Shown here: in pieces, positions 7,570 to 17,800 of the stretch | Layout: the number at the start of each line of letters is the position of its first letter | How positions within the stretch are numbered: position 1 is the stretch's first letter | Origin: a virus | Direction: 5' to 3' (one strand) | DNA length: 23,729 nt | Virus record (IMG/VR): IMGVR_UViG_3300030380_000105 | Location: 1-23,729 of that record | Translations under genes and position numbers: made by a program | Notes under the pieces: generated by a model | Told to the model about the DNA's origin: nothing | Seen by the model: only the letters and a program-made list of their open reading frames with translations | Databases searched by the model: none

Positions 7570-10500
7570 ATGAAGTTAAAAAAGTTTACACAAAAAGATC
7601 GCTACGGGAATATGAGGTCTTTCGAGTTTGATATTGCAGAAGGACAAATGGAAGTTCCTCCTATGACTTCCTCCATACCCATGTATGATCATCCCGGAGA
7701 ACCTAGAGGTACTGATACGGTACCAGCATGGCTTACTCCTGGTGAATTTGTAGTAAACAAAGAAGCTACAGATATATATGGTCCTGTAATTAAACAGATG
7801 AATGATGTAGGTAGAGAAATACAGGATATGAAACCTGAGTATGCACAAGTTGGCATGCCTGTACCTAAGCCTAGTAAAGATGTTATAGCTGGAGAAAAGT
7901 TTAAAAATAAAAGAAGTAGACAATCTGATATTTATAACTACCTAAAAGAAAATTATCCTCAGCTAACTAATGATGCTATTGCAGGTATTATGGGAAATAT
8001 TGGTGTAGAAACTGGTTATACTTATGAGTACACTACTAGACAAAATGAAAATACTAGTGATAAAATGGGACCAGGTATGGGACTATTTCAATTTGATGAG
8101 CAAAGAAAGCCTTATAAAAACTGGTTAAAAGAAAATGATAAATCAGATTCTATGGAATCTCAATTAGATTTCTTTGTAGAAAGTATTTATAATCAAGGAG
8201 CTGTACCAAATCCTTCAGATAAAAGCGGATTTTTTATAGGTTCAGGAAATGCAGAAGCCTTACAAAAATCACTTAGCTCAGATAAACCTGCAGGAAAAAT
8301 AGCTTTAGATGTAATGAGTAAGCATTTAAAACCAGGTGTTCCCCACGCTGATAGAAGAGCTAATAAAGCTAAAGAAATAAAAGAGCTAATAGATAATAAA
8401 GCATTTGGCGATCCTTCAATTTATGATAAGTATAGAGAGGCAGGGGTAGAAGTGCCTCCCAGTTCAGATGGATTTAGCTTTAACATTCCTAATCCCTTTA
8501 GTGGTATTAAAGAAAAAGCTGCTAGCGTTGCTGAAACTGTAAAAGATTTTATAGATCCAAATAATATTGGTTTTAAGTTTGATAAACCAGAAAAAATAAG
8601 TCCTTTTAAAGAAGGTGGTGCAGTGCACTTAGATCCTGGTGGTAAAGTATATGGAGCTACCGGTCAGGCTACTTCTACAATGGATGATGATATAATGAAA
8701 CTTATATTTGATTCACAACAAAATGTAGCTAAAGCTAATGAAATATTAAATAATAACTCGTTAAGTTCTGTTCAAGTACCTGAAGATGATAGCACATCTA
8801 TATCAATGGATATGAGTGTACCACCAGTACCTAAAACTTTTGAAACTATACCTTTTGGTGCTGATGATATGATTATGGAAAGTAATATTCCGGATCCTAT
8901 AGGTAGAAGTAACAGAGATATTAAAACAGGTTTTGAAGAAGATATATCTGACGTATTACCATTAGATCAACAAACATTCGTACCTTCATATGATCCTCAA
9001 GGGTTAGGTGAAGAGCGTGCTCCAGAAGAAATACTAGGACAAATAAAAGAAGATGATATAACTGCAGAAGCTATGTCAACTGAACGTCCTACTTATGGCG
9101 CAGGTAACTTTGGTTATGATGTAAATAAATCTGATAGAACCACTAAAGCTATTGATAATGAAATTAATACTAATAAGAAAAGAATTAATAAATTATTACA
9201 AGATATTTCTAATACAAATGATAATGATAAAATAGAAAGATTTAGAAATCAAGTTATAGACTTAGAGAAGCAACAGCAACAATTAGAAATTGATAGACAA
9301 AAATCTATTGATTTACCTATTGATAAACCTAGTGAATTATATCAGGGTTTAATGGATGAAGCTGAAATTAAAAATATAATAGTTAATGCTAAAGCAGTAT
9401 TAAATAATCCTAACGCTACACAATCTGAAAAGTTAGCAGCACAAAAAGTGATAGATACAAATCAACCTAAGCTACCTCAACCTGATACTAGTGAAGCTGA
9501 AATTAATTTAAATAATGCAGCTAATCAAATGGATGATACAACAGCTAATGAAATATCAAATAAGCTTGCAACTAATGAGGGTAAAGCAAACTTAACAACT
9601 AATACAGATCCAAAGAATCCTAATGTACAGAAAGCTAAAGACGCTATGAAGTTTTTATTTGGTGATCTTATAGATGCTAAAGAAATCGGAAGAGCTGCTG
9701 CTGTTTATTTAGGTTCAAGAGCATTAGGCTATGACCATAACAGTTCAATTAACTATGTTGCTAAACAGTATCTTAAAAGAGTAGATGCTAAGACGGCTCA
9801 AATAGATAAGTATATAGCTGATAATGCAGATAAGTTTGAGCCTACATCTTTACAAGCATTTAAAGATTCTCGAGGTGACTATAGTAAGTTAATGCCTAAG
9901 GGTGCAAAGGTTAGAAGTACTGGTGAAAGAAAAGTATGGTATGGTAAAGACACTGGACCTTCTGGTCAAATGGCTTATAAATTTAAAATGAAAACAAATG
10001 AAGGTGATGTAGTTTATTGGTCATTTGATGAAAATGGTAAGAGCCGAATAGGTGCAGGGTATAGTCAAGATGGTACTAAAGTACGTAATAGTGATCCATT
10101 TAATGCTGCAGCTGAAAAGAAAATACCTGTTATTGCAGATCAAATGAAAGCCTTTTTAGAAAAGTTTGGTAGAAGAAAAACAAAGAAAGATAAAGCTACT
10201 GGAACAATGCAATATGAAGATTTTACAGATATTTTACCTGAAATAGATGCACAAAGAGTTGCTTTCTGGGCACAAGAAAATGGTGTACCTTTAACACGAT
10301 TAGCTGAAGGTTTAGAAATAGCTATGAGAGATGCAGTTAAAAATTATACTGATCCTCAAAAGGGAAAGACATCATCAAAAGCAGGTAGTGTAATACCTTA
10401 TTTAGAAGAAGCCACTATAAAACAAAGATTAGATAGGATGGTCCCAGGTTTAACTCAGGCTAAAGTTGGAGATGAAGTTGTTCAAATAGATACAGCTACT

Positions 10501-10749
10501 CTAATAAATATTAATGATAGAGTTAAATCAGTATCTCTAGATATTAATAGTTTTTATAATGAAGCTGCAAATATTTGGAATAATAGAGGTAAAGATAGTA
10601 ACGGTAAACCTAAAGGTATTAATCCAGACACAGGTAAATTATGGCGAAAAGAATATGAAGAAGCTGCAAAGAAACCCGGAAATGAAGGGCTAACACCGTA
10701 TGCATTATTTGTAATTGATATTACTAATAAACTAAGTGGAGTTAACTAA
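7570..10749 (+). CDS. Large internal virion protein with tail-lysozyme domain
   Basis: 1059 residues, ATG one base after the previous TAG, with AAAGGA upstream. Residues 49-66 read DTVPAWLTPGEFVVNKEA, a motif common in phage virion and tape-measure-like proteins. Residues about 118-270 match the phage tail lysozyme family (Phage_lysozyme2 type): IYNYLKENYP, IAGIMGNIGVETG with E147 the likely catalytic acid, then GMGLFQFDEQR. A flexible acidic/Ser region follows, and a predicted coiled coil around residues 525-580 (KAIDNEINTNKKRINKLLQD onward). The C-terminal 350 residues are unidentified. The role would be local peptidoglycan opening during DNA ejection, like the hydrolase domain of T7 gp16, but here on a separate polypeptide from the large gp16-like protein encoded next. 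Confidence 0.78.
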   Translation: MKLKKFTQKDRYGNMRSFEFDIAEGQMEVPPMTSSIPMYDHPGEPRGTDTVPAWLTPGEFVVNKEATDIYGPVIKQMNDVGREIQDMKPEYAQVGMPVPKPSKDVIAGEKFKNKRSRQSDIYNYLKENYPQLTNDAIAGIMGNIGVETGYTYEYTTRQNENTSDKMGPGMGLFQFDEQRKPYKNWLKENDKSDSMESQLDFFVESIYNQGAVPNPSDKSGFFIGSGNAEALQKSLSSDKPAGKIALDVMSKHLKPGVPHADRRANKAKEIKELIDNKAFGDPSIYDKYREAGVEVPPSSDGFSFNIPNPFSGIKEKAASVAETVKDFIDPNNIGFKFDKPEKISPFKEGGAVHLDPGGKVYGATGQATSTMDDDIMKLIFDSQQNVAKANEILNNNSLSSVQVPEDDSTSISMDMSVPPVPKTFETIPFGADDMIMESNIPDPIGRSNRDIKTGFEEDISDVLPLDQQTFVPSYDPQGLGEERAPEEILGQIKEDDITAEAMSTERPTYGAGNFGYDVNKSDRTTKAIDNEINTNKKRINKLLQDISNTNDNDKIERFRNQVIDLEKQQQQLEIDRQKSIDLPIDKPSELYQGLMDEAEIKNIIVNAKAVLNNPNATQSEKLAAQKVIDTNQPKLPQPDTSEAEINLNNAANQMDDTTANEISNKLATNEGKANLTTNTDPKNPNVQKAKDAMKFLFGDLIDAKEIGRAAAVYLGSRALGYDHNSSINYVAKQYLKRVDAKTAQIDKYIADNADKFEPTSLQAFKDSRGDYSKLMPKGAKVRSTGERKVWYGKDTGPSGQMAYKFKMKTNEGDVVYWSFDENGKSRIGAGYSQDGTKVRNSDPFNAAAEKKIPVIADQMKAFLEKFGRRKTKKDKATGTMQYEDFTDILPEIDAQRVAFWAQENGVPLTRLAEGLEIAMRDAVKNYTDPQKGKTSSKAGSVIPYLEEATIKQRLDRMVPGLTQAKVGDEVVQIDTATLININDRVKSVSLDINSFYNEAANIWNNRGKDSNGKPKGINPDTGKLWRKEYEEAAKKPGNEGLTPYALFVIDITNKLSGVN

Positions 10750-13700
10750 TGACTATTAATATAGATGTGTCTGGTTTTGATAGACCACCACCTATAGATA
10801 ATATGGAGCATCGTTTTATTGATGGTGATACTCTTGTAAATAAAGAAGGTAATCTTCTTAGAATACAAGGTTTAAGTGCACCTGAAATAATGCGTATGAT
10901 AGATGGTAATTTAAAACCTGGAACTGCTGGTGGTTGGGAAGCTACTAAACAAATTAGAAACCTAGCTGAACAGTTTGACTTTAACAACGTACATTATCTT
11001 ACAAATTCTGATGGTACTCCTATGATGGATGCTACTGGTACTAGACAGTTAGTTAGAATTACTGATCCAGATGGTAGAGATTTTGTAGAAACTTTAAACT
11101 CTTATGGTATAGGTAAGCTAAATAGATTTAGTTCACCTGAAGAAATAAGAGCATCACAAATAGGTGCAATGCTTAGAGCAGAAGGTACACCTAGCTTACA
11201 AGATGAAAGCTTAGATCAGTTTGATAAAGCAAGAATAGCTATTAATCAAATGGCTGATAGTGAAAAGTTTTATGAAACTGAATTTAAAAAAGTAGCACTT
11301 GATGAACAAACATTAGCTAGGTTAAATGCTGAAAGACAACCTGGTGAATCAAATGCTATGTATGCTTTAAGAAAAAGAAGAGCTGCTGATTACTCTAATA
11401 ATATGGTATACAAAAGGCATGGCGATAGAACACTTCAAAATAAAGCACTTCATCCTTGGTCTGAAAGTTTTGATACAGGATGGACTGGTGTTATTGAAGG
11501 TGCCTATGGTATGGCTGATATGATCGGTGAAAAAACTGGTATCAATTGGTTAGAAGAGCTTGGTAAAGAAGGTATTAAAAGACAACACGAATATCTTGCT
11601 AACAAACCTGAAACAAAAAATAATATACTAAAATATAAATTAGATGATGATGGTAATGTTACAGGAAATGAATGGGATATAGATGGTGTTGGTGGTTTCT
11701 TTGAGTATATGGGAAACATGACAGCTATGGCTTTACCTTATATGGGTGTAACTATAGGTGGTGCTGCGTTAGCTCCTGTAACTGGTGGTACATCTTTAGC
11801 AGGTGCTACAGGTATTGCTGCGCTATCTAATGTTGGTGCTAGTATGCTTGCGCCTGTTTCAGTATATGCAGGACAGAACTGGAATGAAATGGAAGGTGAA
11901 GATAAGAGTGCTAGCTTAGCTGTAGCAGCTGGTGTTACTATGTCGGTGCTAGATAGACTAGGTCTTAAAGGACTTATGGGAGGTGCTAAGGGTACTTTAT
12001 TAGATTCTAAGTACAGAGATACTATGATACAAGCATATAAGCAGGCTAACCCAGGAGCAACTGATGATATAGCTAAAGCAGCTATAGGTAATATGACTCG
12101 AAAAGAATCTGCAAAGTTAGCAGGTGATGTAGTAAAAGTTGCAAAGGATCAATTAAAGTTTGGTAGTTTATTAAAAAACTTTTCAAAGAATGCCGCTAGA
12201 GGATTTGGTATAGAATCAAGTACTGAATTAGGTCAAGAACTTACTGGTTATATGGCAGCAGTATATGGTAGTGATAAGCCATTTGATTCTGTTGAGCTAT
12301 CTAATAGATTAATTAATGCTTATATTGCAGGAGGAACTTTAGGTGCAGGATTTTCTGTACCTGGAACAGCTTATAATGCAGGCGCATGGGCTGATGTAGC
12401 TGTAAGACAAGCGCCAGCTGAAGATAAACGTTTATCTCAAGAAGGTAAATGGGCTGAAGAAGAAATGACTTTAAATAATGGTATACAAAGAAGTAATAAA
12501 GATATAGCAGAAGAAGCTAAGAAAAGAGCTAGAGCTAGACCATTATCACCGTCTGATGATTTTAATGCTATGGCAGATGCTGGTGAACAACAAGCTAAAG
12601 ATAGAGATACATGGTCAAGTGTAAAAGAAACTGCTAAAGAATTACCATTCTTATGGAAAGGCGCTATGCCTCATTTATTTTGGAAGGATTCTTTTCAAAG
12701 TAAAGCTATAAGAAAATTAGGTTCATTAGTAAATGGTTACTTACATCGAATACATTCTGGTGAAACATTTGAAGAATACAAACATCTTCAATTAGCAGAA
12801 TATAAAAATATGGCTATGACACCTTCTCAAGTTGCACAAGCTTTAGGAAAAAATAATAGAGACCCTATAAGAGATTCAAAATTAATATATGCTTTTGGTA
12901 GATGGTTAGTTTCTAAAGGTGATCCTACTAAAATAATGAATATAGATTGGAATACTTTACCAACTGATTTTGAAGGTGAGTTTGATTTAAAAGCAAATGA
13001 AAAGTTTCTTAGAGAATATTATGTAAAAATAAATAAGCTTGGTAATAAGTTATTTAATGATCAAGTTAAAGTTGAAGAAGAATATAGTGATGGTACTAGA
13101 ACAGGTAAACAAAGTAAATTAAGAGATAATAATGGTAAAGATAGATTTACTAAAAACTATTTATTAAAATATAAGTCTTTAAATAAAGCTAGTATTGAAA
13201 AGAACAAGAATGAATTTATTAAAGCATTGCAAGATGAATTTGGATTTACTTTAGATAGTGCTACTGATTTAACAAATGATATACTTGATAATAATGAAAT
13301 GGTTGATCAAGAAAGTATATATCAAGTTGGTAAAGGTAAACATGTACCAGCACAATTTAAAAGAAGATCATTAGGTTTATCAGAGCGTGCTAGATTTAAT
13401 CAGTTTATGGAAGAAGATCATTTTGTAAACATATCTAATGCAGCTAAATCAGCTACAAGATTTATAGCATACGAAAAGTTTCTTGGTGATAATAATGAAG
13501 TTTTTGCACAGCTATTAAGAGAAGCTAAAGCTGAAGGTTTATCTGAAGAAAGAGTTAATAGAATAGCAGCAGGCTTAAGAGATTACTTACAAGCTGAATC
13601 AGGTAACTATAAAAGAATACAAAATAAAACATTAGAAAATATACAAAAGAATATATTAGTATGGACTACACTTGCAGGATTACCTTTAGCAACTGTATCA

Positions 13701-14846
13701 TCTTTTGTAGAATTTATGATGACTATGAGAGCTTTAACACCTGAACAAATACGTACAGTAATAGGAGTGTCTGCTAAAGAATTTGCACAAGCATTATGGA
13801 GTGGCATAACAAATCCTGGTATTAATTCTGTACAAGCAAGACTTAATAAAGAAAAAAGACAAGCTCGTTTACAGAAGTTAGGATTCTTTGATTGGGATGT
13901 TGGTGCATCACAAACTACAGGTGCTACAGAAAATACTTATGCTTCAAGATATTTATTAGATAAATACTTTAGAGTAATTGGTTTACAACAATGGACAGAC
14001 TACACACGTAATATAAGAGCTGCTATAGCTGATGATTTTATTATGGATCACTTAGCTACTATACAAGTTGCTAGACAAGGTGGTGGAGTTAAAACTAATG
14101 AAGTACAAGAAGCTGAAGAACAATTAAGAAACTTAGGTATTAATGTTAATAGACTTTTAGATTTAGCTAATCAACCAGTTAATGTAATGCCAGGTGAAAG
14201 CATACAGAACTATAGATTAAGAAGATCACAAACAGATGCAGAGCTAGATAGAATATTTATGCAAGCTGAATACAATTTTGTTAATGAAGCTATTGCATTA
14301 CCTGGTACTGCTAATAGACCTTTGTTTTATAACAACCCACACTTAGCTTTATTCACACAGTTCCAAGGTTTTATAGCTACATTTACAGCTAATCAAATAC
14401 CTAGAATGTGGGGTGATTATGTTAAACGTGGTACACCTGCAATGAAGTATAATGCTTTTGCAGTTATGTCAACAATGGTTATGCTAGGATTTGTATCACA
14501 GTATTTAAAAGATCTATTAAAATATGGTATGGCTACACCGTATTTAGATAGAGCTGAAGTAATTCAAAGAGGTATAGGTGCATCAGGATTAATTGGTGTA
14601 GCTGAAAGACCTTTAAACTTCTTCTTTCCAATCTATGAAACATCATCAAGTAACATGGTAGAAGAATTATTTCAAACAGTATCAGGAGAAGCAGCTGCGT
14701 TATCTAATATAACAAGAGCTGCTACAGGTGTCGGTCAAGTTGTAGAAGGGAAAACTGAAACAGGTATCTATAAAATATTAAAGACTATGCCTATTATCGG
14801 ACCTGTTAACCAGCTTAACAGAAATATAGCCGAGCTATTTGCATAA
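10749..14846 (+). CDS. Giant internal virion (ejectosome) protein with N-terminal SNase-like domain
   Basis: 1365 residues, start overlapping the previous stop (TAATG). Residues about 20-125 look like a staphylococcal-nuclease (thermonuclease-like) domain: IDGDT (24-28, D27), R38, GLSAPE (41-46, E46), D-A-T-G-T-R-Q-L-V-R-I with R99, then FVETLNSYGIGKL matching the family's 'V-N-x-x-L-V-x-x-G-L-A-K-V'. The residue equivalent to SNase D40 is serine (S43). Residues about 320-375 and 520-545 are hydrophobic Gly/Ala segments. IESSTELGQELTGY (488-501) is a pattern seen in large polyvalent/ejection proteins. C-terminal hydrophobic helices lie near 960-990 and 1235-1260, with LFTQFQGFIATFTANQIPRM near 1200. 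Size, composition and position indicate a T7 gp16-type ejection protein. Nuclease activity is unproven. Confidence 0.75.
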   Translation: MTINIDVSGFDRPPPIDNMEHRFIDGDTLVNKEGNLLRIQGLSAPEIMRMIDGNLKPGTAGGWEATKQIRNLAEQFDFNNVHYLTNSDGTPMMDATGTRQLVRITDPDGRDFVETLNSYGIGKLNRFSSPEEIRASQIGAMLRAEGTPSLQDESLDQFDKARIAINQMADSEKFYETEFKKVALDEQTLARLNAERQPGESNAMYALRKRRAADYSNNMVYKRHGDRTLQNKALHPWSESFDTGWTGVIEGAYGMADMIGEKTGINWLEELGKEGIKRQHEYLANKPETKNNILKYKLDDDGNVTGNEWDIDGVGGFFEYMGNMTAMALPYMGVTIGGAALAPVTGGTSLAGATGIAALSNVGASMLAPVSVYAGQNWNEMEGEDKSASLAVAAGVTMSVLDRLGLKGLMGGAKGTLLDSKYRDTMIQAYKQANPGATDDIAKAAIGNMTRKESAKLAGDVVKVAKDQLKFGSLLKNFSKNAARGFGIESSTELGQELTGYMAAVYGSDKPFDSVELSNRLINAYIAGGTLGAGFSVPGTAYNAGAWADVAVRQAPAEDKRLSQEGKWAEEEMTLNNGIQRSNKDIAEEAKKRARARPLSPSDDFNAMADAGEQQAKDRDTWSSVKETAKELPFLWKGAMPHLFWKDSFQSKAIRKLGSLVNGYLHRIHSGETFEEYKHLQLAEYKNMAMTPSQVAQALGKNNRDPIRDSKLIYAFGRWLVSKGDPTKIMNIDWNTLPTDFEGEFDLKANEKFLREYYVKINKLGNKLFNDQVKVEEEYSDGTRTGKQSKLRDNNGKDRFTKNYLLKYKSLNKASIEKNKNEFIKALQDEFGFTLDSATDLTNDILDNNEMVDQESIYQVGKGKHVPAQFKRRSLGLSERARFNQFMEEDHFVNISNAAKSATRFIAYEKFLGDNNEVFAQLLREAKAEGLSEERVNRIAAGLRDYLQAESGNYKRIQNKTLENIQKNILVWTTLAGLPLATVSSFVEFMMTMRALTPEQIRTVIGVSAKEFAQALWSGITNPGINSVQARLNKEKRQARLQKLGFFDWDVGASQTTGATENTYASRYLLDKYFRVIGLQQWTDYTRNIRAAIADDFIMDHLATIQVARQGGGVKTNEVQEAEEQLRNLGINVNRLLDLANQPVNVMPGESIQNYRLRRSQTDAELDRIFMQAEYNFVNEAIALPGTANRPLFYNNPHLALFTQFQGFIATFTANQIPRMWGDYVKRGTPAMKYNAFAVMSTMVMLGFVSQYLKDLLKYGMATPYLDRAEVIQRGIGASGLIGVAERPLNFFFPIYETSSSNMVEELFQTVSGEAAALSNITRAATGVGQVVEGKTETGIYKILKTMPIIGPVNQLNRNIAELFA

Positions 14847-14850
14847 GGAG
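14845..14850 (+). promoter_or_regulatory. Shine-Dalgarno fixing the start of the virion RNA polymerase-like gene
   Basis: AAGGAG directly after the preceding TAA, 6 bases before the ATG at 14857. A longer frame from an ATG at 14839 exists but would place this site inside the coding region and lacks its own ribosome-binding site. Confidence 0.8.
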
Positions 14851-14856
14851 AATTAT

Positions 14857-17800
14857 ATGGCAATAAATGTTAATGTACCAGGACAAACCCCTTCAATAAC
14901 TCAGGGCAATTTACCTACGGATATATTAGAAAAATCTAAAAACTTACCGCTAGCAGGATTCATGCCTACGATTGCTGAAGATACTTTTGTACAGCAGCAA
15001 GATGTTGCTAGAGTTATGGGTGCAGACTTACAAGATCCAGGTATTACAGAGCAACCTGAGCAAGGTAATGCAGAACCTTCAGCACAAATTGAAATACCAG
15101 ATCAAGTAGTTAAGCCTGCTCCTGGAGAAGGTATATCTATTGAAGCTCAGCAAAGAGAACAGGAAAGAGTTAAGTCAATACCAGAAGTACAAGGAGTAGT
15201 TACATTAGCTGGATTAGATGCAGTTATTAATGGAACTGATTCTGCTATGGTTGGTCCTATGATAAGAGCTAAAAATTTACAGGGTATTAATGTAGGTGGT
15301 CAGGCTTTTGGTAGATTAGAAAGAGAAACTTTAGCAGATACAAATAGTTGGGAAGCAACTTTTACTGCAAGAAGAAAAGCAAATGAAGCTAAGAAAACTG
15401 GTAAAGATCCAGTAGATGTAGAGCTGACTACTAAGTTTCCTTTACTAAGAAACTCTACAATTGAAATGAGTAATAAAGCAATACTATATCATCCTGAAGT
15501 ATTAGATGCAGGATTAATAGATGATCAAGGTTTAGTACAATTAGATAATGATTTATTAACAACTATGGGTTTAGTAGCTGAGCAGTTTTATATTCAGGGT
15601 ATGTATACTACAGATAATAAAAGTGCTGAAGCTATAGATGAAACTGAATTGGCTGATGGTAATGTAGCTAAACAAATTAAGTATAGTAAAGCACAGGGAA
15701 GAGCACAATTAGGTAGAGAAGTATTTAAACAATATAAAAGATTGCAAGCAGATAAAAGAGGTTTACCTACAGATACTTATGCTGCTAGTATGCAATCAAT
15801 TCCTAATCATGTATTTGTACAGATAGGTGACTTAGCTAAAGAAGGGTATCATAGAGCCAACCCAGATATGCTTACACGTTCATTAGAAAATGGGCAAGTT
15901 ACTTTTACTTTAACACCAAAAGGTTCTGGTATATTTGAAAATTTATATCACATGTATTCAGGTTTATTTGGTAGAGAAGAAGTTAAACCTATGGTTGCAC
16001 CAAGTGAAGACGGCCAAATGGTTTTTGAGGGTCAGACATATACTAGGAAAGTTACTACACAGATTGGTGATCTTGGTGATACAACAAAAGTATTTGAAGC
16101 AATGTCTAATATGAATAAAGTTGCTTTTGTAAATGATCCTCGTAGAGAAGCTACTAGTGTTATGTTATTTATGTTAGCATTAGCAAATGCAGGAAGACCT
16201 GAAAAAGTACAAGATAATCAAGAACCTATGTATAGATCTAATCCTACAACAGATGACTATGCTAATATGTTTAAGATAGGTAAACAGAAATATCAAAACT
16301 TAGTTAGTGAAAAAGCAAAACTATTTAATGCTGCTGAAAGAGCTTCACAACAGAGTAAAGATAAAAAAGCAGCATCGCTAAGAGCACAAGCAGAAGCTTA
16401 TGATCCTATTAATATTCTTAATCTTGAAAGAGAAAATGCAATAGGTATTGTTGAAGGTATGCTAAGATACTCTGGTAAAGCTAATTATTTAACTTTTGCT
16501 ATGCAAGCATTAACTGGAAGGATGCATGCACAACAAACTGTATATAATCCTCAGGCAAAGAAAATAATTAGAAGTGTTGTAGGTAGTGGTAATGTTTATC
16601 AATGGGTTCCAGGTCAAGGTAAACTAGACACAACTTTTATTGAAGCTATGTCTGCACATTTATTTGAAAATCCAAAGCTATCTGGAATGGATGTAAACTT
16701 TAAAAAGAAATATGGTATTGCTAGAACACCACAAGAAAGAATTAAAGTTTTTAAACAAGAAGAATTAAATGCTGAAACTAATCCTGCTAATAGTTTATAT
16801 ATGAAATATGTAGCAATGGGTGAAGAATTAATTAAGCTTACTCGTAATTATAAAACAAAAACTGCGCAAGGATTATTAGCTAGATTTAAAAATGCTACAA
16901 GTCCTAGTGAAGTAAGATCAATTAAACAAACTATAGGTCAGCAGTTTGGCGGTGATCCTATGACGCAGGGTTTAAAATCTTATCTAGCAAAGTATGAAGA
17001 TGAAGCTGTATTGCAAGCAGATTATTTAATGGCATTAGCAGATTATCATAGAATTAAACAAGCTAACTTAAAAAATCCAAGTAGCCCTCAAACTTTTAAA
17101 TCTACTATTTCATTAGAGATGGATGGTAAAACTCATGGTCCTTCTACTATGGCTGTGTTATTAGGTAGTACTAATATGGCTAAAAGATCTGGTATTATAA
17201 TGGATCAGAACTTTGAAAAGATGGTAGAGTCCGGTGAATTTGCAGATCTTAGAGATGCTATGGCTGATACTATGATAAAGAAATTTGATACAATAACTCA
17301 AGGTGTTACTTATATTAATCATGAAAATCAGGATGTATATAGAGATATACTTATTGCTGCTATTGATGATAGAGAAAACTTTTTAAAGAAGTCACCTATG
17401 ACTATGGGTTATGGTCAAGAGATTGGATCATTAGTTGGTCATGTAGATAATGCAGTATTTATGAGTTCTGATATTCAAGATATGATTAGAGATCATAACT
17501 TAAATACTAATGAGGTTGTAGAATTTTTACACACAATATTAGTTGATTCTATATTTGAAACTATGGATCCTGAAACATTAGCAGCAGCTAGACTTATAAA
17601 AGCTAATGCATTTATGTCTGCTATATCAGGATCATTAATGAAAATTAAGCAACCTACTGGAATACTTTCTACAATTGCAGGTACAGATTCTTTACAGGAT
17701 GGTGCTACACAATATGAATTAGATGGTAAACCTACTACAGTACAACAATATAAAACTGTTACTAACCCAGGAGCATCAAGAAAATTATTTGGTGAAACTG

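Noticed and set aside
14839-14856. Upstream ATG giving six extra residues to the polymerase-like protein
   Set aside because: It has no ribosome-binding site and starts inside the previous gene, whereas the ATG at 14857 has AAGGAG 6 bases upstream.
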